Under the pieces are notes generated by a model that was not told the origin of the DNA, made no database searches, and saw only the letters and a list, made by a program, of their open reading frames with translations. From CAVTWS01 sp964390555 (GTDB lineage Bacteria; Actinomycetota; Acidimicrobiia; Acidimicrobiales; SHLQ01), in contig CAYMJU010000115.1 in assembly GCA_964390555.1 (NCBI GenBank), forward strand, positions 1 to 61,438: a DNA stretch of 61,438 bases, read 5' to 3'. Below, piece after piece: positions 25,748 to 33,192 of this stretch; the stretch's first letter is position 1; the number at the start of each line of letters is the position of its first letter. Both the position numbers and the translations under genes were made by a program.

Positions 25748-26580
25748 GCGAGCGCGCTGAACAGTTCCGTCGTGACGGCGTGCTGGTTCTTCCCGGCTTC
25801 TATTCCCCCGCCGAGTGCGACGCGCTCCGAGCGAAGATGGCCGAGCTGGTCGACGCCTTCGACCCGGGCACGGTGTCGACGGTGTTCTCGACCACCGATC
25901 AGTCCCACAGTCGAGACGACTACTTCCTCTCATCGGGCGACAAGATCCGGTTCTTCTTCGAGGAAGGGGCGTTCGGCGCCGACGGCGAGTTGACGTGCCC
26001 GAAGGATCTCGCCCTCAACAAGGCGGGACACGCCATGCACGACCTCGATCCCGTGTTCAGCGCGTTCTCCCGCAAGCCCGAGCTCGCCGCGCTGGTCTCC
26101 GAGATCGGATTCGTCGACCCGCTGCTGCTCCAGTCGATGTACATCTTCAAGCAACCCCGGATCGGTGGCGAGGTGACCTGGCACACCGACCACCCGTTCC
26201 TGTGGACCGAACCACGTACGGTCGTCGGGTTCTGGGTCGCACTCGAACCGGCGACCGTCGAGAACGGCTGCATGTGGGCGATACCGGGCGGTCACACCCA
26301 GCCGGTCAAGTCACGCTTTCGTCGCGACGGTCACGGCGGGACGATCACCGACGAATTCGACACATCGCCCTACGACGATGCCCGCCGCATCCCACTCGAG
26401 GCCGAGACCGGGACGTTGGTCGTGCTCGACGGGGCGCTGCCGCACTGGTCGGCGCCCAACACGTCTGACCGCAGCCGCCACGCCTACACACTGCACGTGA
26501 TCGATGGAACCGCCGACTACCCGCCGGACAACTGGCTGCAGCGCGGGCCCGACCTGCCGCTGCGGGGTTTCGCCGCCTGA
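25744..26580 (+). CDS. PHYHD1-like Fe(II)/2-oxoglutarate dioxygenase
   Basis: A 278-residue phytanoyl-CoA dioxygenase-superfamily protein. The iron-binding HxD is WHTDHPF (about residues 141-143) and the distal His is in ALPHWSAPN, followed by DRSRHAYTLH, which supplies the Arg for 2-oxoglutarate. It closely resembles the animal protein PHYHD1, sharing DYFLSSGDKIRFFFE, QSMYIFKQP, GGEV and NGCMWAIPGGH. The substrate of PHYHD1 is not firmly known to me. Here the start overlaps the deoA stop (ATGA), so it is the last gene of the nucleoside operon. A nucleoside, nucleobase or sugar substrate is a reasonable inference; fungal 2OG enzymes hydroxylate thymine and deoxyuridine. Confidence 0.85.
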   Translation: MSERAEQFRRDGVLVLPGFYSPAECDALRAKMAELVDAFDPGTVSTVFSTTDQSHSRDDYFLSSGDKIRFFFEEGAFGADGELTCPKDLALNKAGHAMHDLDPVFSAFSRKPELAALVSEIGFVDPLLLQSMYIFKQPRIGGEVTWHTDHPFLWTEPRTVVGFWVALEPATVENGCMWAIPGGHTQPVKSRFRRDGHGGTITDEFDTSPYDDARRIPLEAETGTLVVLDGALPHWSAPNTSDRSRHAYTLHVIDGTADYPPDNWLQRGPDLPLRGFAA

Positions 26581-26586
26581 GCTCGA

Positions 26587-27501
26587 CTACTCCTTTTCGC
26601 GCCTCATGCGCTTGGAGTGGTCGCGGAGCTTGGCCTGTTCGGACCGGGAGAGGCTGTCGAATCCATTCTCGGCCACCCGATCGAGCAGGTCGTCGATCTC
26701 CATGTCTCGGCGACGATCGTCGGGCGAGCCGGCAACCACCGACAGGTTGCCGCGCCGGCGTTGACTCGCCGGCCTTGTCGACCTTGTCGGCCGAGCGCGG
26801 GTCCGGGAGTCTGCCGCCCAACCGGCCGGCAACGGCACCCGCGGCAGCCACTCGAGGTGCTCAGCGAAGCCCAGAGCGCGGAGCCCGAGAACAGCGGTCA
26901 GCGCGGTAGCGATAACCAGGATCCCGTTGTACTCGTCGCGGTTGCCCATCGCCTCGAGCAGATCGAGGCCGACGATGACTGCGGCGATGATCGGCGCCGG
27001 GATTCCGGGCCAGAACCTGGCCGTCGGAAACTGCGCCGCGAAGGCGCACAGGATCCCGACCTCGACGGTGCGGAGTCCGAGCGAGACGCCGAACGCGTCG
27101 AGCGCCAGCTCGGCGATGGTCACGGCGACGGCGGGAACAACCGTGGTCGCGACGACGAGGCCGGCGAAGCGGTTTCGGCCGAGCAGCGCTTCGAGCTGTG
27201 AGCCGAGCATGAAGAACACCGCGAACACCAGTACCGCCCAGATGGTGGGCTCATTGGCTAGCGGCCAGGTGAGCAATCGCCAGATCTGACCATCGAGCAC
27301 GCTGCCGGTCAGTGAGTTTCGTGGGGTCAACCACAACTGCCTCGACACGTCGCGGGTCGGCCCCTCGGCCGCCCACACGAACATGGACAACACGCCCAGT
27401 CCGACGACGAACGCAGTGGTCGTGACGTCGAACTCACCGACGCGGAACCACGACTGGCCGGGACCCCGGCGGCCGGGAGAGAACGAGAATCGAGAGGCCA
27501 T
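26587..27501 (-). CDS. Rhomboid-like membrane protein, probably catalytically inactive
   Basis: A 304-residue membrane protein with about six hydrophobic segments (about 15-235) and a charged C-terminal tail DDLLDRVAENGFDSLSRSEQ of the kind found at the end of many bacterial rhomboids. WRLLTWPLANEP matches the rhomboid first-loop region. The catalytic GxSG is not present: the corresponding place reads TVEVGILCAFAAQFP. It is therefore more likely a rhomboid pseudoprotease that binds membrane proteins. ATG 27501 is preferred because a TACCGT element lies 10 nt upstream; ATG 27510 is an alternative. It is divergent from add and convergent with the dioxygenase. Confidence 0.65.
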   Translation of the reverse strand: MASRFSFSPGRRGPGQSWFRVGEFDVTTTAFVVGLGVLSMFVWAAEGPTRDVSRQLWLTPRNSLTGSVLDGQIWRLLTWPLANEPTIWAVLVFAVFFMLGSQLEALLGRNRFAGLVVATTVVPAVAVTIAELALDAFGVSLGLRTVEVGILCAFAAQFPTARFWPGIPAPIIAAVIVGLDLLEAMGNRDEYNGILVIATALTAVLGLRALGFAEHLEWLPRVPLPAGWAADSRTRARPTRSTRPASQRRRGNLSVVAGSPDDRRRDMEIDDLLDRVAENGFDSLSRSEQAKLRDHSKRMRREKE

Positions 27502-27511
27502 AGGTGGCATC

Positions 27512-27517
27512 ACGGTA
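27512..27517 (-). promoter_or_regulatory. Leaderless-type -10 element of the rhomboid-like gene
   Basis: TACCGT on the minus strand lies 10 nt before ATG 27501; no ribosome-binding site is visible. Confidence 0.3.
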
Positions 27518-27544
27518 GCGGCCTCGCCGGGTTCGCGTGAACGG

Positions 27545-27550
27545 TACGCT
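27545..27550 (+). promoter_or_regulatory. Leaderless-type -10 element of add
   Basis: TACGCT lies 5 nt before ATG 27556, again with no ribosome-binding site. Confidence 0.45.
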
Positions 27551-27555
27551 TGGAC

Positions 27556-28680
27556 ATGGCCGACGCGACCATTCCCTCCCCCGAACAGATCGCCGCTGCC
27601 CCCAAGGTCGTGCTGCACGACCATCTCGACGGTGGCCTGCGACCGACCACGATCATCGAGCTAGCTGAGCAGACCGGGTTCGACCGTCTGCCCACCGCCG
27701 ACCCCGACGAGCTGAGCTCGTGGATCCAGCGCGGGGCGGACCGCAAGGATCTCGGCCTGTACCTCGAGACGTTCGAGTTGACGGTCGGAGTCATGCAGAC
27801 CCGCGAGGCGATCGAGCGGGTGGCCCGCGAGTGCGCCGAGGACCTGGCCGCCGACAACGTCGTCTACGCCGAGGTCCGTTTCGCCCCCGCGCTCCTGACC
27901 GAGCGGGGCCTCGAGCTCGACGACATCATCGATGCCGCCACCACGGGTTTCGAGAAGGGCAGCTCCGGAACCGGCCTGACCATCCGCACGCTCGTCACCG
28001 CGATGCGGACGAGTCGCGACAGTCGTCAGATCGCCGAGCTGGCGGTGCGGTGGCGAGACCGTGGCGTCGTGGGCTTCGACATCGCCGGGCGCGAAGCCGG
28101 CTATCCGCCCACGCTTCACCTCGACGCCTTCCAGTACCTCCAGCGCGAGAATTTTCACTTCACGATCCACGCCGGCGAGGCGTTCGGCCCGGCCTCGATC
28201 TGGGAGGCCATCCAGTTCTGTGGCGCCGAGCGCCTGGGCCATGGCGTCCGAATCGTCGACGACATCAAGGTCAATGCGGCCGGCGAAGCTCGTCTGGGTG
28301 GGCTGGCGGCCTATGTCCGCGATCGCCGCATCCCCCTCGAGCTGTGCCCGACGTCGAACGTCCACACCGGCGCGGCAGCCTCGGTCGCCGAGCACCCGAT
28401 CGACCTGCTCCGTCGGCTCAAGTTCCGGATCACCGTCAACACCGACAACCGCCTGATGAGCGGCGTGACGATGTCGTCGGAGTTCCAGGCCCTGGTCGAC
28501 GCCTTCGGCTACTCGCTCACCGACCTCGAGTGGCTGACGATCAACGCCATGAAGAGCTCGTTCCTTCCCTTCGACGAGCGCCTCGCCATCATCAACACCC
28601 AGATCAAACCTCGCTACGCGGAGCTGGGGCCCGCGCCAGATCGAAGTTCCGCTCCGGTAGATCCGCTCGCCGAGACGTAG
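27556..28680 (+). CDS. add: Adenosine deaminase
   Basis: A 374-residue zinc hydrolase that converts (deoxy)adenosine to (deoxy)inosine, the form PNP can use. Zinc and catalytic motifs appear in order: VLHDHLDGG (HxH), IHAGEAFGP, ERLGHGVRI, ELCPTSNVHTG and NTDNRLMSG. The actinobacterial NTDNR replaces the NTDDP of E. coli. The gene has its own promoter and is followed 9 bp later by the acyl-CoA synthetase beta subunit gene. It completes the deamination set of the nucleoside locus. Confidence 0.94.
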   Translation: MADATIPSPEQIAAAPKVVLHDHLDGGLRPTTIIELAEQTGFDRLPTADPDELSSWIQRGADRKDLGLYLETFELTVGVMQTREAIERVARECAEDLAADNVVYAEVRFAPALLTERGLELDDIIDAATTGFEKGSSGTGLTIRTLVTAMRTSRDSRQIAELAVRWRDRGVVGFDIAGREAGYPPTLHLDAFQYLQRENFHFTIHAGEAFGPASIWEAIQFCGAERLGHGVRIVDDIKVNAAGEARLGGLAAYVRDRRIPLELCPTSNVHTGAAASVAEHPIDLLRRLKFRITVNTDNRLMSGVTMSSEFQALVDAFGYSLTDLEWLTINAMKSSFLPFDERLAIINTQIKPRYAELGPAPDRSSAPVDPLAET

Positions 28681-28683
28681 AGT
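28678..28683 (+). promoter_or_regulatory. Leaderless-type -10 element before the ACD beta gene
   Basis: TAGAGT, whose TAG is the add stop codon, ends 6 nt before ATG 28690. Confidence 0.4.
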
Positions 28684-28689
28684 CAGGCC

Positions 28690-29337
28690 ATGGCTCGCAC
28701 GCTCTCCGAGGCCGCGTCGCGCGCGCTCGTGGCGGCGGCCGGAGTAGCTGTCTCGCCGTACGTGACCGCCGTCGACGCCACCACCGTCGTCGCGGCCGCG
28801 GCCGGGCTCGACCGGCCGCTGGTGGTGAAGTTGTGTGGCGCGGCGATCGCCCACAAGACCGAGCGCGGTCTCGTGCGGCTGAACGTTCGCCACGACGACG
28901 ACCTCACCGCCGCGGCCGAAGCGTTGCTCGACGCCACCGGCCCCGACGACGGTCCGGTCGAGCTTCTGGTCTCGACCATGGTCGCCGGCCGCCGCGAGCT
29001 GATCGCCGGGCTCGTGACCGACCCCCAGTTCGGGCCGACGGTCATGCTCGGGCTCGGCGGCATCTTCGCCGAGGCCATCGCCGACGTGGTGTTCCGTCTC
29101 GCGCCCATCACGGCCGTCGACGCCCACGAGATGATCGACGAGTTGCGCGCCCAAGCCATCTTCGGCGAGTTCCGCGGCGAACCCTCCGTCGACCGCACCC
29201 ACCTCGCGGCAACCCTCGTCGCCTTGTCGCTGCTTCCGACATCTCATCCCGAGGTCGTGTCCGTCGACCTGAACCCGCTCATCGTGGTCGACGGCCAACC
29301 GATCGCGGTCGACGCCCTCGTGGAAGTGTCGGCGTGA
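28690..29337 (+). CDS. ADP-forming acyl-CoA synthetase, beta (ATP-grasp) subunit
   Basis: A 215-residue ATP-grasp protein corresponding to the beta subunit of ADP-forming acetyl/acyl-CoA synthetases. It shows the A subdomain (LVVKLCGAAIAHKTERG), the central ELLVSTMVAGRRELIAG and the ATP/Mg-binding C-terminus VDLNPLIVVDGQP. The enzyme interconverts acyl-CoA + ADP + Pi with acid + CoA + ATP. Four bases separate it from the alpha-subunit gene. Acetate from deoxyribose breakdown is a plausible substrate in this context. Confidence 0.85.
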   Translation: MARTLSEAASRALVAAAGVAVSPYVTAVDATTVVAAAAGLDRPLVVKLCGAAIAHKTERGLVRLNVRHDDDLTAAAEALLDATGPDDGPVELLVSTMVAGRRELIAGLVTDPQFGPTVMLGLGGIFAEAIADVVFRLAPITAVDAHEMIDELRAQAIFGEFRGEPSVDRTHLAATLVALSLLPTSHPEVVSVDLNPLIVVDGQPIAVDALVEVSA

Positions 29338-29341
29338 GGTC

Positions 29342-30808
29342 GTGACACGAGATCTGACGCCTCTGTTCGAGCCTCGCGGGGTCATCGTCAGCGGCGTGTC
29401 GAACCATCCGGGCAAGTTCGGTTTCGTAGCCCTTCACAACATCTTGCGCTGCGGTTACTCGGGCGCGGTGTTTCCGGTCGGGCGCGAGGCCGGGCAGGTG
29501 CTCGGAGTCGAAGTGCTCGACTCGGTCTCGCGGGTACCGCACGGCGCGGCGGACATGGTGTTCGTCTGCACCCCACCGTCGATGAACGAGGACCTGCTCC
29601 GCCAGTGCGCGGCCAAAGGCGTGCGCGCGGCGTTCGTCGCCGCCGCCGGCTACCGCGAGATGGGCGACGAGGGCATCGAGCTCGAACGCCGCCTGGTAGC
29701 GGTCGCCGACGAGCTCGGGCTGGTCCTCGCCGGTCCGAACGGGCAGGGCGTGGTGTCCCCACCCTCGTCGCTGTGCGCCCAGATCGTGGCTCCGTACCCA
29801 CCGCGGGGTCACATCGGCGTCGCCAGTCAGTCCGGCAATTTCGTCTCGTCGTTCCAGAACTACGCCCTTCAGACGGGTGTGGGAATCAGCCGGGCCGTGT
29901 CGGCCGGCAACGCCGCGTCGACAGAGGTCATCGATTACCTCGAGTGGTTCGCCGACGATCCCGAGACGACCGTCGGCTTGGTCTATGTCGAGAGCATCGA
30001 CGATGGGCGGGCGTTCTATGAGCGCGTCCGCCGCGTCACCGCGCGTATGCCGGTCGTGGTGCTCAAGGGTGGAGCGACGAGCGGCGGGGCGCGCGCCGCG
30101 GCGTCGCACACCGGCGCCTTGGCCAGCGATGACAAGATCTTCGACGGGATGGCTCGCCAGGCCGGCCTGGCGCGCGCCGGCGACGTCGAGGCGGCGTTCG
30201 AAGCCGCGGCCAGCTTCGCGACCCAGCCCCTTCCCCGCGGCGATCGGGTCGTCGTCTTGACGACTGTCGGTGGGTGGGGTGTTCTCACCGCCGATGCGAT
30301 CGGCTCGACGACGCTGACCCTCGCCTCGCTGCCGGCGGACCTCAAAGCGGCGCTCGACGGCAAGCTCCCGCCGCGGTGGAGTCGCAACAATCCGATCGAC
30401 CTCGCGGGCGGCGAAACCCGCGACACCATCCCCGAGGTGATGGCGCTGGTCGCCGAACACCCTGATGTCGACTCGGTGATCTTCCTAGGGCTCGGCATCC
30501 AATCGAACCAGGCGGCGCTCGCCAAATCCGGGCCGTACTACCCCGACCACGGGTTGGAACGGATCGTCGACTTCCACGAGCGCCAGGACCGGCGCTACGC
30601 CGAGGCGGCCGCTGAGATCTCGGCCCGCACCGGAAAACCGATCCTCACCGCGACCGAGCTGGCCGTCACCACTCCCGACAACGCCGGTGTCCGCGGGGTC
30701 ATCGACAGCGGCCGGCTGTGCTACGCCGGCGCTCACCGAGCCGTCCGAGCGCTCGACGCCATGACCCGCTACGCGAACTGGCAGCAGCGCCGCGGCCTCG
30801 GCGCCTGA
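29342..30808 (+). CDS. ADP-forming acyl-CoA synthetase, alpha subunit
   Basis: A 488-residue protein with a CoA-binding Rossmann domain (PRGVIVSGVSNHPGKFGF at the N-terminus) and two succinyl-CoA-synthetase-like flavodoxin domains. The phosphohistidine motif is AASHTGALASDD (about residue 258). IGVASQSGNFVSS is the CoA-ligase signature. Subunit split and order (beta then alpha) differ from single-chain forms in which both are fused. The GTG start is four bases after the beta stop. The gene ends 7 bp before a perfect palindrome that also closes the opposing gene. Confidence 0.88.
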   Translation: MTRDLTPLFEPRGVIVSGVSNHPGKFGFVALHNILRCGYSGAVFPVGREAGQVLGVEVLDSVSRVPHGAADMVFVCTPPSMNEDLLRQCAAKGVRAAFVAAAGYREMGDEGIELERRLVAVADELGLVLAGPNGQGVVSPPSSLCAQIVAPYPPRGHIGVASQSGNFVSSFQNYALQTGVGISRAVSAGNAASTEVIDYLEWFADDPETTVGLVYVESIDDGRAFYERVRRVTARMPVVVLKGGATSGGARAAASHTGALASDDKIFDGMARQAGLARAGDVEAAFEAAASFATQPLPRGDRVVVLTTVGGWGVLTADAIGSTTLTLASLPADLKAALDGKLPPRWSRNNPIDLAGGETRDTIPEVMALVAEHPDVDSVIFLGLGIQSNQAALAKSGPYYPDHGLERIVDFHERQDRRYAEAAAEISARTGKPILTATELAVTTPDNAGVRGVIDSGRLCYAGAHRAVRALDAMTRYANWQQRRGLGA

Positions 30809-30814
30809 GCGCAC

Positions 30815-30864
30815 GAACTGGGTGGGGCGTCAGGGGCCTATGGCCCCGACGCCCCACCCAGTTC
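30815..30864. repeat. Dispersed palindromic element, copy 2 (perfect)
   Basis: Arms GAACTGGGTGGGGCGTC (30815-30831) and GACGCCCCACCCAGTTC (30848-30864) pair perfectly over 17 bp, then a bulged A and a 6-bp GGGGCC/GGCCCC stem around TAT. It overlaps the stop codon of the minus-strand sugar-dehydrogenase-like gene and sits between convergent genes, so it can serve as a bidirectional terminator. Its right arm is identical to the element at 9292-9308. Confidence 0.85.
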
Positions 30865-32208
30865 GGACCTGAGTCGGTACACACCACCGCCAGACTGCGT
30901 TTCGCCGTCGGCCCACAGACTCACGACGAGCGGCTCGCCGTCGGCGTCGGGGACGATCGCCACCGGCGAAGGAATCTCGACGTCGAGCGACACCAGCCCG
31001 AACCCCGAGCCGGTCGGTTCGAGCACGAACACGTCGTCACCGCAGTAGTCGGCGAGCAGCAACGAACCCGATGCGGCTGCGGCCAAGGAGTCGCCGCGGT
31101 ACGGGTAGCCGGTCGTCACCGCACAGCGACCGCTGCCGTGGTGGTAGGCAAAGACCGGCTCGGTGAGCTCGGGCTCGTCGTCGGGCGGAACCGGCGGCGC
31201 CTGGAACGGCTCGGTCGCCTCCCGCAGATCCCAGCCGAAGTTCAGCTCGCCGAGATCGTCTCGCGCGGCGATCTGGTCGATCTCCTCCCAGCACGACTGG
31301 CCGACGTCGCCGAACCACAAAGCCCCGCTCGCGGCGTCGAAGGCCAGGCGCCAGGGATTTCGGAGCCCGACCGCCACGATCTCGTCGCGAACGCCGTCCT
31401 CGGGATCGGCGTACGGGTTGTCGGGCGGGATCGCGTATCGATCACTCTCGGGTTGCGGATCGATGCGGAGGATCTTGCCCAGCAACACTGAGGGGTCCTG
31501 CGCGTTCGCACGCGGGTCGCCGAGACCACCGCCGTCGCCGAGGGCGACCCACAACATGTCGTCGGGTCCCACTGCAATCCCGCCGCCGGCGTGCTGGCCG
31601 GTCGGGACCTGGACCTCGAGGATGACGGTGGGGGCCACCGTAGAGGCCGACTCGGCGAGCGGCACGGCGAGGATGCGCGTCGATCGCGCGCCATCGGGCG
31701 GGTCGATCCAGCTGCTCTGGTAGAGGTACATCCAGGCACCGGAGGCGTCGATCGCGGCAGCCATCAGACCGCTGTCGTGCTCGACCCTCGTCGTCGATGT
31801 CACATCGACGACGGTCCGGCCACCATCTAGGGTCACCACACGGCCCTCGCGCAGCACGACGAACTCGTGGCCGGTCGAGGGATCGACGACGACCCACGTG
31901 GGTTGCGGGAACGTGCCGATCAGCTCTGCTTCGACCACCACCGGGCTCGGGAGGGGGTCGGGCTCGTCGGGGAACGGGCAGTCGCGACCCGACGCCGACT
32001 TGGACAGCGCTTGCTCGATCAGCTCGTCGATGCGGGCCTGATCCCCGGTGTGGAGCTCACCGATCTGGTAACCCGAGATAGCCGCCGCGACACGATCGTC
32101 GGCCTGCGAGTCGGCTATCTCGTGGGCCAGGATGAACGCGCCGCCGACGGCAGTGCCGACGCCGACGAGCGCGCCAACGATGGCAGCAATCCCGGTTCGC
32201 ACTCTCAT
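30838..32208 (-). CDS. Membrane-anchored PQQ-type glucose/sorbosone dehydrogenase family protein
   Basis: A 456-residue protein with an N-terminal hydrophobic anchor (about residues 6-28) and an exported six-bladed propeller of the GSDH family. Family features include GGGIAVGPDDMLWVALGDGGG (read in two parts), LLGKILRIDP, GLRNPWRLAFD and LWFGDVGQSCWEEID. Members oxidise aldoses with PQQ, but many homologues have unknown substrates. ATG 32208 opens the membrane segment. The last codons extend into the 30815-30864 palindrome. Confidence 0.75.
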   Translation of the reverse strand: MRVRTGIAAIVGALVGVGTAVGGAFILAHEIADSQADDRVAAAISGYQIGELHTGDQARIDELIEQALSKSASGRDCPFPDEPDPLPSPVVVEAELIGTFPQPTWVVVDPSTGHEFVVLREGRVVTLDGGRTVVDVTSTTRVEHDSGLMAAAIDASGAWMYLYQSSWIDPPDGARSTRILAVPLAESASTVAPTVILEVQVPTGQHAGGGIAVGPDDMLWVALGDGGGLGDPRANAQDPSVLLGKILRIDPQPESDRYAIPPDNPYADPEDGVRDEIVAVGLRNPWRLAFDAASGALWFGDVGQSCWEEIDQIAARDDLGELNFGWDLREATEPFQAPPVPPDDEPELTEPVFAYHHGSGRCAVTTGYPYRGDSLAAAASGSLLLADYCGDDVFVLEPTGSGFGLVSLDVEIPSPVAIVPDADGEPLVVSLWADGETQSGGGVYRLRSELGGASGP

Positions 32209-32242
32209 CGACTGCAGGCCACGAAGCCGCTCATCGTTGTCG

Positions 32243-32263
32243 CTGGGGGCTGCGCGCCCCCAG
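32243..32263. repeat. GC-rich hairpin, copy 1
   Basis: CTGGGGGC-TGCGC-GCCCCCAG followed by ACCCC, in the 114-bp gap upstream of the sugar dehydrogenase gene. A near-identical hairpin lies at 37568-37584. The flanking 32270-32326 is low-complexity GCTGC/TCGC sequence with no gene. Confidence 0.5.
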
Positions 32264-32322
32264 ACCCCATCGGCGTCCGGGGAGCTGCGCTCCCTCGGCT
32301 GCACTCGCTCGCTGCGCTTCGC

Positions 32323-33192
32323 TCATAGCCCGACCGGGTGCCACACGGTTTTGATCTCGCAGGTGTCGGAAATGCAGTCGAGATCCTGGGCGGCTTCATC
32401 GAGCCAGGCGCGCTGCGCCGGCCGGGCCGCGATGACCCGAGCGACGTGGTCGGCGGCGACTCGGGCCGCCTCGGCGGCCAGCGGGGCATCGGCCCCGGTG
32501 ACGTCGACGACATCGACGTCACCGTGGCTGGCCAGCCAGGGCAGCAGCTCGGCCCGGCGACCGGTGATGATGTTGACCACACCGCCGGGGACGTCGCTCG
32601 TCGCCAGCGCTTCGGCCAACGTGATCGACACCAGCGGAGCCCGCTCGGAGGCCACGACCACGGCGACGTTGCCGGCCACGATCGCCGGGGCCACGCGCGA
32701 CACCAACGCCGCGAGCGGAGCCTCGTCGGGGCAACACACGCCGATCACGCCGGCCGGCTCGGGGATCGAGAAGTTGAAGTACGGCCCGGCAACGGGGTTG
32801 GCCGAGCCGAGAACCTGGGCGAACTTGTCGGCCCAGCCCGCGTACCAGACCCACCGGTCTATGGCCACGGCGACCTCGGCTTCGGGGTCGGGCTCGCCGG
32901 TCGCCGCGAGTTCGGCCGCGAACTGCTCGGCCCGCCCCTCCATGACCTCGGCGACGCGGTAGAGGATCTGCGCGCGGTTGTACGCCGTGCGAGCCGCCCA
33001 CTTCTCGTGCGCGGCTCGAGCCGCCTTGACCGCGTCGCGGATGTCCTTTCGTGAACCGAGGCAGGCCTGCGCGACGAGGGATCCATCGACCCGCAGGACC
33101 GGGAAGGTCCGGCCCGACTCGGAGCGCGGGAACTCGCCGCCGATGTACAGCTTGTAGGTCTTGCGCACGTCGAGGCGGTCGCCGCCGGTCAC
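32323..33192 (-). CDS. Half-length aldehyde dehydrogenase-like protein (no catalytic Cys)
   Basis: A 289-residue protein matching only the NAD-binding half of the ALDH fold: KLYIGGEFPRSESGRTF, then a Rossmann-like region (PEPAGVIGVCCPDEAPLAAL). The glutamate and cysteine of the active site are absent and there is no ALDH catalytic domain. The tail AWLDEAAQDLDCISDTCEIK is distinctive. GTG 33192 overlaps the stop of the full-length ALDH gene, so the two are made together. The pair resembles a split ALDH16, in which a second, inactive ALDH domain is fused to an active one. A structural or regulatory subunit role is inferred. Confidence 0.75.
   Translation of the reverse strand: MTGGDRLDVRKTYKLYIGGEFPRSESGRTFPVLRVDGSLVAQACLGSRKDIRDAVKAARAAHEKWAARTAYNRAQILYRVAEVMEGRAEQFAAELAATGEPDPEAEVAVAIDRWVWYAGWADKFAQVLGSANPVAGPYFNFSIPEPAGVIGVCCPDEAPLAALVSRVAPAIVAGNVAVVVASERAPLVSITLAEALATSDVPGGVVNIITGRRAELLPWLASHGDVDVVDVTGADAPLAAEAARVAADHVARVIAARPAQRAWLDEAAQDLDCISDTCEIKTVWHPVGL

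Noticed and set aside
27661..29415. 584-residue minus-strand open frame
   Set aside because: It is the shadow of adenosine deaminase and the acyl-CoA synthetase subunit on the plus strand, with low-complexity composition.
32264..32322. tRNA- or small-RNA-like structure in the GC-rich gap
   Set aside because: The sequence is low-complexity GCTGC/TCGC runs without a cloverleaf or conserved tRNA positions.
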